A stretch of DNA of 64,000 nucleotides, from the NCBI GenBank assembly GCA_020438105.1, contig JAGQVE010000004.1, positions 62,001-126,000 on the forward strand, in the 5' to 3' direction. The position numbers were made by a program, and so were the translations under genes. Shown piece by piece: positions 53,917 through 62,547 of this stretch. How positions within the stretch are numbered: the stretch's first letter is position 1; each line of letters begins with the position of its first letter. A model generated the notes under the pieces. It searched no databases. It worked only from the letters and a program-made list of their open reading frames with translations, and was not told the DNA's origin. Origin of the DNA: Bacteroidales bacterium. Its GTDB lineage: Bacteria; Bacteroidota; Bacteroidia; Bacteroidales; JAADJA01.

Positions 53917-54882
53917 TTAAATTATACCTTCCCTCAATATGTCATGCAGGTGAATCACTCCAACATATTTAGTGCCATCAACAACAAGCAATTGGGTGAT
54001 GTTGTTCTTACGCATAATGCCAAGGGCATCCACCACAAGGGTATCTGATCCGATAGTTTTGGGGTTGGGCGACATGATATCCGATGCTGTAAGGTTTTTA
54101 AAATCCTGATATTTTTCGAGCATACGCCGGATGTCTCCATCAGTTATAATCCCCGTCAGCAGGTCGTTTTTAATCACGGCAGTAGCGCCTAATCGTTTCG
54201 AAGATATTTCAATTATTACATTTTTAACATTTTCTGAAAAATCTACAACTGGTCTTTCATTGTGTATATACAGATCTTTAACTTTTAAATAGAGTTTCTT
54301 TCCGAGTGTGCCACCCGGATGGAACTGTGCAAAATCTTCTACTGAGAACCCGCGGCACTCAAGCAGGGCTACAGCCAGTGCATCTCCTAAAACCAATTGG
54401 GCAGTAGTACTACTAGTGGGTGCCAGATTGTTGGGGCAGGCTTCATTTTTTACGGCAGAGTTGATAATGAAATCCGCATTTTCAGCAAGAAATGAATGAA
54501 GGTTCCCTGTCATTGCTACCAGTTTATTTCCCCGTTGGCGCAAAATTGGCACCAGTACTTTAATTTCAGGTGTGGAGCCGCTGTTGGAAATACATATTAT
54601 CACATCCTCTTTTTGAATGGTTCCCAGGTCGCCATGAATGGCATCGGCAGCGTGCATAAAAATTGCAGGTGTGCCAGTGCTGTTCATAGTGGCAACGATT
54701 TTTGAAGCGATAATTGCGCTTTTGCCAATACCAGTAATTACTACCCTCCCATCGGTATTCAAAATGGAAAATACAACTTCCCCAAAATCGTCGTTGAGCT
54801 GATCCGTTAATTGATGAATGGCTTCCAGTTCGGTTTCAATCGTTCTTTTGGCAATTTGTTTTATTTCATGTAGTGATTTCAA
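53917..54882 (-). CDS. kdsD: Arabinose-5-phosphate isomerase (KpsF/GutQ/KdsD)
   Basis: A 321-residue isomerase that makes D-arabinose 5-phosphate for Kdo synthesis. An N-terminal SIS domain (VITGIGKSAIIASKIVATMNS, FMHAADAIHGDLG, SNSGSTPEIK) is followed by two CBS domains (about 205-321). The start is TTG 54882; no ATG lies upstream in frame. A TATCTTTG -7 element is at 54910-54917. The locus with lptB nearby is consistent with LPS biogenesis. Confidence 0.93.
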   Translation of the reverse strand: MKSLHEIKQIAKRTIETELEAIHQLTDQLNDDFGEVVFSILNTDGRVVITGIGKSAIIASKIVATMNSTGTPAIFMHAADAIHGDLGTIQKEDVIICISNSGSTPEIKVLVPILRQRGNKLVAMTGNLHSFLAENADFIINSAVKNEACPNNLAPTSSTTAQLVLGDALAVALLECRGFSVEDFAQFHPGGTLGKKLYLKVKDLYIHNERPVVDFSENVKNVIIEISSKRLGATAVIKNDLLTGIITDGDIRRMLEKYQDFKNLTASDIMSPNPKTIGSDTLVVDALGIMRKNNITQLLVVDGTKYVGVIHLHDILREGII

Positions 54883-54909
54883 TCCGGCTGATTTTTATAT
54901 GCATTTGCA

Positions 54910-54917
54910 CAAAGATA
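54910..54917 (-). promoter_or_regulatory. Putative -7 element for kdsD
   Basis: Reads TATCTTTG on the minus strand, about 27 bp upstream of the TTG start. No -33 element is clear. Confidence 0.5.
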
Positions 54918-55028
54918 CGAACAATCCATAATGCACTTTTTTACCCGAATTAAAAATTAATTATTGGTTTTAAAATTTATTTGTTTTAATTTTAATTTTG
55001 ATTTATTGATTTTGAATCACTCAAGTTG

Positions 55029-55060
55029 TTGTTTAACAATATTTTTTTTCTATAAATTTG
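55029..55060 (+). promoter_or_regulatory. Promoter for recQ
   Basis: TTG (55029-55031), a 21-bp spacer and TAAATTTG (55053-55060), 77 bp before the ATG at 55138. It lies in a very A+T-rich divergent intergenic region. Confidence 0.55.
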
Positions 55061-55137
55061 TATTAAGCAAAACATTATTCTCCAAATCAGACTGTTGACA
55101 GCATATTATTAACGATTATTTATTGATAAAGGACGAG

Positions 55138-57339
55138 ATGGCAAAAAAGGACGATTATCAACTACACGAGCTACTGAAGAGCATTTTCGGATTTGATAGT
55201 TTTAAAGGAAACCAGGAGGCAATCATTAACAGTGTACTTGCCGGTAACAATACCTTTGTTATAATGCCTACAGGTGGTGGTAAATCGATGTGTTACCAGC
55301 TACCGGCAATTATAAATGAAGGAACCTCTATAATTATATCTCCGCTGATTGCTTTGATGAAAAATCAGGTAGATGCTATAAGGAACTTCGGTGCGGAACA
55401 GGGAATAGCCCATTTCCTGAATTCTTCACTTTCAAAAGCAGAAATTACACAAGTAAAGGACGATTTACTGGCCGGCAAAACAAAATTATTGTACGTTGCC
55501 CCCGAATCGCTTACCAAAGAAGAAAATGTTGACTTTCTTAAAAATATAAAAATTTCATTTTACGCAGTAGATGAGGCTCATTGTATTTCGGAATGGGGTC
55601 ATGATTTCAGACCTGAATACCGCAGGATAAGGCCGATCATAGAATCCATCGGACAAAATGTTCCGGTGATGGCACTTACAGCTACCGCTACCCTGAAAGT
55701 ACAACAGGATATTCAAAAAAACCTGAACATCGTTGATGCAGAGGTTTTCAAATCATCTTTCGACAGGCCAAATCTTTATTATGAAGTTAGGCCAAAGACC
55801 AAAGATGTTGTTAAAGACATTATCAAATATATTAAGCTGCATTCAAATAAATCAGGTATTGTTTATTGCCTGAGTCGTAAAAAAGTAGAGGAGCTTGCCG
55901 AAACCTTTAAGGTAAATGGTATAAAAGCGCTTCCTTATCATGCAGGTTTGGATTCTGCTACACGCCGGATCAATCAGGATAAATTTCTGATGGAAGAGGC
56001 CGATGTGATTGTGGCAACCATTGCATTTGGGATGGGGATTGATAAACCAGACATCCGGTATGTGATCCATCATGATATTCCTAAAAGCATTGAAGGATAT
56101 TACCAGGAAACCGGAAGGGCAGGCCGTGATGACGGTGAGGGCAATTGTATTGCATTTTATAGCTACGATGATATTGTGAAACTGGAAAAATTTATGAAGG
56201 GTAAGCCCGTAGCTGAACAGGAAATTGCCAAACAATTATTACAGGAAACGGTTGCCTATGCTGAATCGGCAGTATGTCGTCACAAACAATTGCTACACTA
56301 TTTTGGTGAAGAATACCTGAAAGAAAATTGCGGTGCCTGTGATAATTGTAATCATCCCAAAGAGCGCTTTGAAGGCAAAGATTATATTACCATTGCCCTG
56401 GAAGCAGTTATAGAAGTTAAGCAGCTTTTTAAAACCAACCATGTGGTTAATATTTTAATGGGTAAAAATTCAGCTACCATTAAATCCTTCAAGCATAATA
56501 AACTGGAGGCCTTTGGTCGTGGAATGGATAATGATGAGCGATTCTGGAATGCAGTAATTCGCCAGGCTCTCATTCAGAAGCTTCTTGTTAAGGATATTGA
56601 AAACTATGGTTTGTTAAAAATAACCAAAGAGGGTGAGAAATTTTTAAAAGAACCTTTCTCTGTGATGCTTGCAAGAGATCATAATTATGAGAACGGTGAA
56701 GATGAGGATGAAGAATTTGGCGCATCGGGCAGCAAATCAGCCGGCGCTGACCAAACTTTGTTTACCTTGCTTAAAGACTTGAGGAAGGATATTTCCCGCA
56801 AAGAAAACCTGCCTCCTTTCGTCATTTTCCAGGATCCTTCATTGGAGGATATGGCAATTCAATACCCGATAAAAGAAGACGAATTACTTCAAATAACTGG
56901 GGTTGGGCAGGGCAAAGCCAAAAAGTATGGAAAACCATTCCTCGAACTCATTAAAAATTATGTTGAGGAAAATGATATCATGCGCCCCAACGACATGGTG
57001 GTTAAATCGGTTGTAAATAAATCAGGTTTGAAGGTTTATATCATTCAAAGCATTGATCGTAAACTGGCACTTGAAGATATTGCTATGACCAAGGATTTAA
57101 CGGTTGATGAGTTACTTTCGGAAATTGAACGAATTGTATTGTCGGGAACTAAAGTGGATATCAATTACTATATCACCGAATATGTAGATGAATATCATCA
57201 GGAGGAAATTTACGAATATTTTAACGAGGCGGAAACTGACAGTATTGAAAAGGCCCTTAATGAACTCGGTGAGGATGAATTCAGCGAGGAAGAGATCCGC
57301 CTGATGCGAATAAAATTCCTTTCAGAGGTTGGAAATTAA
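55138..57339 (+). CDS. recQ: ATP-dependent DNA helicase RecQ
   Basis: A 733-residue helicase. I start at ATG 55138, preceded by AAGGA. Walker A MPTGGGKSMCYQLPAI, DEAH in VDEAHCISEWGHDFRPEYR, motif VI YYQETGRAGRDDGEG, zinc cysteines in CRHKQLLHYFG...CGACDNC, then the RQC winged helix and an HRDC domain (about residues 535-615). A C-terminal 120-residue extension (IDRKLALEDIAMTKDLTVDELL) is usual in Bacteroidota RecQ. It acts in recombination and fork repair. A terminator follows. Confidence 0.97.
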   Translation: MAKKDDYQLHELLKSIFGFDSFKGNQEAIINSVLAGNNTFVIMPTGGGKSMCYQLPAIINEGTSIIISPLIALMKNQVDAIRNFGAEQGIAHFLNSSLSKAEITQVKDDLLAGKTKLLYVAPESLTKEENVDFLKNIKISFYAVDEAHCISEWGHDFRPEYRRIRPIIESIGQNVPVMALTATATLKVQQDIQKNLNIVDAEVFKSSFDRPNLYYEVRPKTKDVVKDIIKYIKLHSNKSGIVYCLSRKKVEELAETFKVNGIKALPYHAGLDSATRRINQDKFLMEEADVIVATIAFGMGIDKPDIRYVIHHDIPKSIEGYYQETGRAGRDDGEGNCIAFYSYDDIVKLEKFMKGKPVAEQEIAKQLLQETVAYAESAVCRHKQLLHYFGEEYLKENCGACDNCNHPKERFEGKDYITIALEAVIEVKQLFKTNHVVNILMGKNSATIKSFKHNKLEAFGRGMDNDERFWNAVIRQALIQKLLVKDIENYGLLKITKEGEKFLKEPFSVMLARDHNYENGEDEDEEFGASGSKSAGADQTLFTLLKDLRKDISRKENLPPFVIFQDPSLEDMAIQYPIKEDELLQITGVGQGKAKKYGKPFLELIKNYVEENDIMRPNDMVVKSVVNKSGLKVYIIQSIDRKLALEDIAMTKDLTVDELLSEIERIVLSGTKVDINYYITEYVDEYHQEEIYEYFNEAETDSIEKALNELGEDEFSEEEIRLMRIKFLSEVGN

Positions 57340-57358
57340 TCAAAGTATATTAACCCTG

Positions 57359-57391
57359 ACCTGCTAAATTGTTTAGCAGGTTTATTGTTTT
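57359..57391 (+). terminator. Rho-independent terminator after recQ
   Basis: A perfect 10-bp stem (57359-57368 with 57372-57381), TTG loop, then a T-rich tail (TTATTGTTTT). Confidence 0.82.
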
Positions 57392-57405
57392 AAAAAATTT
57401 AGAAA

Positions 57406-58065
57406 ATGACTGAAAATAACGGAACAGGAACTAACAAACTTGCCGGAATATCCATAGGCCTTAACATCATTTTAGCCATAGGGCTGATCATATTATATAT
57501 CCTGTTTTTCAATAAACAAAATGAAAAGTCGGTTCAGGAAAACGCCGATATGCCACAATTGCCAGTATTGCAGGGAGGTGAAGGATCAAATGTAGCTTTC
57601 GTAAACACGGATGTGCTGCTTGATAAATATGACCTTGTAAAACAAATGGCCAATGAATTTGAAAAAGAAAGAAGAAAAAGAGATGCTGATCTTAAAAGCA
57701 AGTCGAGCCAGTACGAAGAAGAAGCTACCTATTTCCAGCAAGCCATGCAAAATCAAAGCTTATCCGAAGAAAGCGCCCAAAAAATTTACAATCAGTTAAT
57801 GGAAAAACAGCAGGCTTTGTATGAATTGCAGCAGCAATATTCAGATGAAATGGCGCAGCAGGATTACGAAATGACCAGTGTATTGATTGATACGGTTAAA
57901 AACTTCCTGCACAGAATGAATCTCGACAAAAATTATGACTACATATTTAATAATTCCGTGGCAAGCCCGGTTTTATTAACCCGAGATACGTTAGATATTA
58001 CCAACTTCGTTTTGAAAGGATTAAATGCAGAATATCAAAAACATTATAATCCTGATGAAGATTAA
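57406..58065 (+). CDS. OmpH/Skp-family periplasmic protein
   Basis: A 219-residue protein with an N-terminal membrane anchor (ISIGLNIILAIGLIILYILF) rather than a cleavable signal. It then has VAFVNTDVLLDKYDLVKQM and a long charged coiled coil (KERRKRDADLKSKSSQYEEE, later EQQQ-like stretches), the pattern of OmpH/Skp chaperones that hold outer-membrane proteins. Its end overlaps the DUF4296 gene by 11 bp, so they are translationally coupled. Confidence 0.85.
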   Translation: MTENNGTGTNKLAGISIGLNIILAIGLIILYILFFNKQNEKSVQENADMPQLPVLQGGEGSNVAFVNTDVLLDKYDLVKQMANEFEKERRKRDADLKSKSSQYEEEATYFQQAMQNQSLSEESAQKIYNQLMEKQQALYELQQQYSDEMAQQDYEMTSVLIDTVKNFLHRMNLDKNYDYIFNNSVASPVLLTRDTLDITNFVLKGLNAEYQKHYNPDED

Positions 58066-58426
58066 AACCTGGATTTGGGTTGCTGCTTTGGGACTGTTGT
58101 TGATCAGCGCATGTACCGATAAATTAAATTCAAAAATTGACCCACCGGATGATTTGATACCCAGGGATACCATGATTGATATTATGGTCGACCTCAGATT
58201 GATGGATGGTATAGTTATTCAGGAACAACGGCAGGCAAATGCTAAGGTATACGACTTGAAATACCAGTTAAATTTCACTATTCTTGAAAAGTATGGTATT
58301 ACTAAAGAACAATTCGAATCCTCATTTAATTATTACCAAAGTGATCTGGATGTTATTGATGAAATGTTTGCTGAAGCGATCACCCGGCTCACCAAAATGA
58401 AGAATGAAATTGAAGAAAAAGAGTAG
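58055..58426 (+). CDS. DUF4296 lipoprotein
   Basis: A 123-residue lipoprotein started at ATG 58055, with a lipobox (LLLISAC). The DUF4296 core is IPRDTMIDIMVDLRLMDGI and YGITKEQFESSFNYYQSDL, followed by a charged tail. The family is confined to Bacteroidota and has no known function. Overlap with the OmpH-like gene suggests a shared envelope role. Confidence 0.85.
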   Translation: MKIKTWIWVAALGLLLISACTDKLNSKIDPPDDLIPRDTMIDIMVDLRLMDGIVIQEQRQANAKVYDLKYQLNFTILEKYGITKEQFESSFNYYQSDLDVIDEMFAEAITRLTKMKNEIEEKE

Positions 58427-58428
58427 TT

Positions 58429-58836
58429 TTATTGTGAAAGCGTTGCAGAACAATTAAACAGATCGGCGCCATCATTCACCGAATAGGTCAAGGTAATTTT
58501 TCCCTTGTCGAGTTTCCCGGATCCGTTTACTTCAAATGATTCACTGCAAATATCCTGAGTTGGCATCACCAGATTGCTTCCTGCAATAATTGCATATGGC
58601 GGATCTGAGCAGTTGGTAATATGCCAGAAGTTTTGAATTATTATTTGCGAACTATTGCTCGGGTCTTTGATTATGGTCACAGAATAAGTATCCTTTGCAC
58701 ATGATTCCGACACAGACCAGGTTCCCAGAAAAGCATCACGGGCATCTGTGAGATCATTGGGATCAAATTCATCAGTGCAACTTAATACAATTGTCAAAAA
58801 GGCAAATAATACCAGTCCGGTTATCGTTCTTTTCAT
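58429..58836 (-). CDS. Small lipocalin-like lipoprotein
   Basis: A 135-residue lipoprotein of unknown function. The signal sequence ends in a lipobox (LTIVLSC). After an acidic linker, FLGTWSVSESC and alternating strands (YSVTIIKDPSNSSQIIIQNF, KGKITLTYSVNDG) suggest a small beta-barrel of the lipocalin-like kind. Two or more Cys in the mature part could form disulfides. It is divergent from a similar lipoprotein at 58958 and convergent with DUF4296 (2-bp gap). Confidence 0.7.
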   Translation of the reverse strand: MKRTITGLVLFAFLTIVLSCTDEFDPNDLTDARDAFLGTWSVSESCAKDTYSVTIIKDPSNSSQIIIQNFWHITNCSDPPYAIIAGSNLVMPTQDICSESFEVNGSGKLDKGKITLTYSVNDGADLFNCSATLSQ

Positions 58837-58957
58837 GTGATTTAAATAAATTTATTGTTTCTGCAATTTGCTGATCATATACCCATTTGAAGTGTGAGTA
58901 GTTATCATTACATTTGTGTAACCAATGATTCTGCTATCAGCTAAATTAATAAAATTA

Positions 58958-59422
58958 ATGAACGTTAAAATATCAAAAAGCATATTATTATTGACTACAA
59001 TTATTTTAGTCCTGTTTGCTTGCTCAAAAAAAGAAGAAAGTGATAAATGGAGTAATTGTAACGATTGCAAAATTGATTCCTGGGTAGGATCATGGCAGGG
59101 GAATGCCTCAATTTATGACGCAGTAGGTAATGAAACAACTGATGGGTACGATGTAACGGTAGTTATTACTGAAACCGGCACCAATTATATCACCGTTTCT
59201 TTGAATATCCCAAACCAATATGGCACTACTACCAGTGGCGAACTTCTTACCGGATACTCCGTATCATTTGCCGGATCCAATAATTCATTTACAGCTACCC
59301 TGCTCGAAAATAGCGGAAAACTAAAACTTTCAGGAACTGCCAAAAAGTTTTATTACAAGGCAAATGAACTGGTGATTGAAACTGTAGTTACTTTTGATGT
59401 TACTCCTGCAACAAACCATTAA
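58958..59422 (+). CDS. Small lipocalin-like lipoprotein
   Basis: A 154-residue lipoprotein of unknown function, started at ATG 58958. The lipobox is VLFAC (Cys near 22). SWVGSWQGNASIYD opens a beta-rich domain whose rhythm (VTVVITETGTNYITVSLNIP, SGELLTGYSVSFAGSN) resembles the divergent neighbour at 58429-58836, so the two may be distant paralogues. CNDCK near the start could bind a metal or form a disulfide. Confidence 0.7.
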   Translation: MNVKISKSILLLTTIILVLFACSKKEESDKWSNCNDCKIDSWVGSWQGNASIYDAVGNETTDGYDVTVVITETGTNYITVSLNIPNQYGTTTSGELLTGYSVSFAGSNNSFTATLLENSGKLKLSGTAKKFYYKANELVIETVVTFDVTPATNH

Positions 59423-59446
59423 ATAATATTAAATTAAAACCTGCTC

Positions 59447-61675
59447 ATGGATAAAAAAAGCCTGGAACGGAATTATCGAAAAATTGAAGATTGTGTATTA
59501 CAAGGGAAACTCAAAGATGCTCTTGATATGCTTAAAGATCTTGTGTTGAATTCAAAGAAGGGGGAGTTTGTTACACAATATGATAACCTTGATGATACCT
59601 ATGAAAACCTGCTAAAATATTCCATCGAGGGGGTTAATGACCCGGAGCGCGAAAATATTTATAATCGATTGCTGGTTTCGGTACTTGAACTGGCCGATGT
59701 TGCCCTGCAATCAGCTTACATGAATGAAAGTGATCAATACATTTACAGGCTAAAAAAGAAAATCGAATTTGATTCGAAACAAGTGAAAGAAGATGCCCTG
59801 GACAGCATCGAAAACTTGCTCATGGACAAAGCACTTTCCGATGTGTTGAAATCAAGTTTGGATACCGGACAGGACGAGCTGGCTGCCTATAAGCAACATC
59901 AGGAGTTAATACTGAGGATTTTCAACCTGGTTTGGCTTACCGATAAGTTTAACGATTCGGATCAGCAAATACTTGATTCTATTTGGAGTATAAACCAATT
60001 TCCCTGGCATGAGAAAGCAATTTTAATAAGTGCACTCACTGTAAGCACCTTACGATGCTTTGATAAAAGAAAAATAATGCTGATGATAAAATTTGCCCTT
60101 GATGAGGAGGCAGAACTCAGGCAGCGTGCACTTGTTGGGTTGTTTGTTATTTTGTATCAATATAACCACAGGCTAAAGCTTTATCCGGATTTGCTGGAGG
60201 AAATCAAGGTTTTACAACAGATTGAAAACATAGGAATGCACCTTGAAATGATTGCGATCCAAATGATAAAATCGCAGGAAACAGAAAAAATTACCAAAAA
60301 ACTTCATGACGAAATTTTACCCGAAATGGTGAAATATCAGCCTGTCTTGAGGGACAAACTTGATCTGGATAATATCCTGTCAAGTGATTTTATGGATGAT
60401 AAAAACCCCGATTGGGAAACAGTTTTTGAGGATGCACCGGATTTACTGGATAAGCTTCAGGAGATATCCCGATTGCAAATGGAAGGAGCTGATGTGTTTA
60501 TGAGCACTTTTGCCCGCCTAAAACATTTTGAGTTTTTTAATCATATCATCAACTGGTTCAAACCTTTTTATCCTGAAAACGCATACATCAGGCATGCACT
60601 AAAAGGAGAAAATGAAAAATTTGACACCGGGGTTTTTCTGGACGGATTGTCAAAGTCGTTTTTCATGTGTAATTCTGATAAATACTCTTTTAGTTTGAAT
60701 ATTACGCAAATGCCCGATCTTCAGAAAAATATGCTTTTGGAGATGTTTCATGCCGAAATTGAAAGCATTGAGGAGTTACAAAAAGAAGATGATATCCTGA
60801 ACAAGCCTGCACATACTAAAAGCATCTACTCTCAATATATTCAGGACCTTTACAGGTTTTATAAATTACATCCTTTACGCCATGAATTCCTCGATATTTT
60901 TACGCTTAGGTTTCATATTCAGGATTGTCATTTTGCCGAAATACTGATCGATGATAATGACATCTACCGGAATATAGCTGAGTTCTTTTTTGAAAACGGA
61001 AACTTTGAAAGTGCACTGGGCCTTTATGGATTTTTAAATGCGAAAGGCAATAATAGCATGGAGATATTTGAAAAAATGGGCTATTGTTACCAAAGGCTGA
61101 AAAAATACGAAGAGGCCCTGGATTTTTATAAAAGAGCCGAACTTTTTGATGCTAACCGCGCCTGGAATCTCAGGAAAATCGCTTTGTGTTATCGTTATCT
61201 GAAAAATTATGAGAAATCGCTTTCTTATTATTTGGAAGCCGAAAAACTCGATCCAGAAAATTTATATGTTCAAACATACATAGGGCATTCGTATCTCGAC
61301 CTGAAACAATTCGACAAGGCGCTTGAATATTATTATAAGGTTGAGTTCATGGCTGATGAAAACAGAAAAGTGCTTCGTCCCATTGCATGGTGTTCGTTTG
61401 TTTTGGGCAAACTTGATACTGCTAAAAAATACCTTGAAAAAATCATTGAAGCCGAAGCCAATAAATTTGATTACATTAATCTGGGACATGTGGAATGGTG
61501 TATCGGCAACAGGAAATCTGCTGTAAGAAATTATAAGCTTTCCATAAATCGAAGTGATAATAACCTGAAATTATTCCTTAGTAGTTTTGAGGAAGACAAA
61601 CAATATTTAATTAAAAACGGGATTGATCAAAAAGAAATCCCGCTTTTGCTCGATTACCTGAAATATCAGCTTTAA
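59447..61675 (+). CDS. Large cytoplasmic TPR protein
   Basis: A 742-residue protein with no signal peptide. Residues 1-500 are helical and acidic without a motif I recognise. From about residue 505 there are at least five tetratricopeptide repeats (FESALGLYGFLNAKGN, YEEALDFYKRAELFDANRAW, YEKSLSYYLEAEKLDPENLY, FDKALEYYYKVEF). It resembles uncharacterised Bacteroidales TPR proteins of this size. It ends 3 bp from the convergent selenoprotein-like gene. Confidence 0.8.
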   Translation: MDKKSLERNYRKIEDCVLQGKLKDALDMLKDLVLNSKKGEFVTQYDNLDDTYENLLKYSIEGVNDPERENIYNRLLVSVLELADVALQSAYMNESDQYIYRLKKKIEFDSKQVKEDALDSIENLLMDKALSDVLKSSLDTGQDELAAYKQHQELILRIFNLVWLTDKFNDSDQQILDSIWSINQFPWHEKAILISALTVSTLRCFDKRKIMLMIKFALDEEAELRQRALVGLFVILYQYNHRLKLYPDLLEEIKVLQQIENIGMHLEMIAIQMIKSQETEKITKKLHDEILPEMVKYQPVLRDKLDLDNILSSDFMDDKNPDWETVFEDAPDLLDKLQEISRLQMEGADVFMSTFARLKHFEFFNHIINWFKPFYPENAYIRHALKGENEKFDTGVFLDGLSKSFFMCNSDKYSFSLNITQMPDLQKNMLLEMFHAEIESIEELQKEDDILNKPAHTKSIYSQYIQDLYRFYKLHPLRHEFLDIFTLRFHIQDCHFAEILIDDNDIYRNIAEFFFENGNFESALGLYGFLNAKGNNSMEIFEKMGYCYQRLKKYEEALDFYKRAELFDANRAWNLRKIALCYRYLKNYEKSLSYYLEAEKLDPENLYVQTYIGHSYLDLKQFDKALEYYYKVEFMADENRKVLRPIAWCSFVLGKLDTAKKYLEKIIEAEANKFDYINLGHVEWCIGNRKSAVRNYKLSINRSDNNLKLFLSSFEEDKQYLIKNGIDQKEIPLLLDYLKYQL

Positions 61676-61678
61676 AAA

Positions 61679-62458
61679 CTATTTTCTGATAAATTTCTTA
61701 ATCTCCGTTTTCCCGGATCTGAACCTAATTTCAATTAAATAAAATCCATTGGTAAAACCCGCGGTATTCACAATGATTTTATTTCCGGTATTTCCAATAA
61801 TTTCCGGTTCCCGAATTTTACGTCCGGTCAAATCGTAAATTTGGAATGACTCGATTGTTTGATCTTGATATGCTGTAACTACTAAATAGTCATGCACGGG
61901 ATTGGGAAAAAGACTTATTTCGTTTGTGCCTGATTCTTCAACAAGGGTTAAACATGCTTGCTGAATTCCACCTGCCATCGAAACACTATCTATCAAATTT
62001 TCAGTAGTAGGCGGAAATATTTGTTTTACGGCAATGCTTTTATCAGGATTTATAACAACTACGGATGGCGTTGCCTGGATATTATAGTCCCAATGGACGA
62101 TGTTTCCGTTGCCCTGGTTTCCGCTGGCACTGGGATAGTGAACGTTGTATATGGAGTCGAACTGCAAAACCGCAGCATTGGTGTTGCCTTTATCAATTCC
62201 AAGAAAAAAAACATTTCCCTGGTTACATCCAAAACTTTCGTATGCCGCCTGCAAATCTGGCGCATACGCCTGGCAAGTCCCTCAAGCTACAGAAAAGAAA
62301 TCGACGACAACAATTTTGCCTTCATCCAGCAAATCATAGAGGATAATGTTATTTCCATACGTATCTTTTACTGAAAAATTGAGCGCCGTATCCAATGTAG
62401 TTTGAGCAAAAATGGAAACTGAGAAAAGTAAAAAAGTAGCAATAAAAAAGGATTTCAT
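61679..62458 (-). CDS. Probable selenoprotein: secreted thioredoxin-like UxxC protein with T9SS domain
   Basis: One continuous frame of 259 codons if the in-frame TGA at 62282-62284 is read as selenocysteine (residue 59). ATG 62458 gives a clean signal peptide (MKSFFIATFLLFSVSIFAQ). The thioredoxin strand IVVVDFFSVA leads into Sec-Gly-Thr-Cys (59-62), exactly where redoxins have CxxC, then QAYAPDLQAAYESFG; the cis-Pro segment ATPSVVVINPD (near 130) completes the fold. A type A T9SS domain follows (ISLFPNPVHDYLVV near 182, ending IKKFIRK). Both sides of the TGA are conserved and in the same frame, which argues against an old pseudogene. An annotation starting at the TTG 62254 would lose the signal peptide and active site. 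Alternative: a TGC-to-TGA nonsense change. Confidence 0.72.
62239..62268 (-). promoter_or_regulatory. Putative bacterial SECIS stem-loop
   Basis: In the mRNA, 13 nt after the UGA, CGUAUGC (62268-62262) pairs with GCAUACG (62245-62239), and inside it GCC (62261-62259) pairs with GGC (62249-62247), leaving one bulged G and a 9-nt apical loop AGAUUUGCA. The loop begins 24 nt after UGA and has a G in its first two positions, as recalled for bacterial SECIS models (distance about 16-37 nt). Confidence 0.6.
62282..62284 (-). other. In-frame TGA at catalytic Cys position (putative Sec codon)
   Basis: TGA stands at the first Cys of the CxxC motif, followed by GGG ACT TGC. TGA ends rnc and obg in the same window, so it is not reassigned genome-wide. 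Confidence 0.65.
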
Positions 62459-62547
62459 AATTGTATTTTATAAATTGACATAAACGATTGTAATAACGTT
62501 GTATGTTATAAAAAGTTTAGAATGACACAAAGACTATAAGTTGGCAA

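Noticed and set aside
54883..55137. Very A+T-rich 255-bp region as a replication origin
   Set aside because: No DnaA-box cluster is seen and no dnaA/dnaN nearby; it is explained by divergent kdsD and recQ promoters.
61679..62254. A complete 191-residue gene starting at TTG 62254
   Set aside because: The start falls inside the thioredoxin fold after the active site, with no signal peptide although the C-terminus is a T9SS domain. The frame continues cleanly upstream through a TGA to an ATG with a signal peptide.
61679..62458. Genome-wide reassignment of UGA to an amino acid
   Set aside because: Other genes in the window (rnc at 25270-25272, obg at 3777-3779) end in TGA at the expected place for their families.
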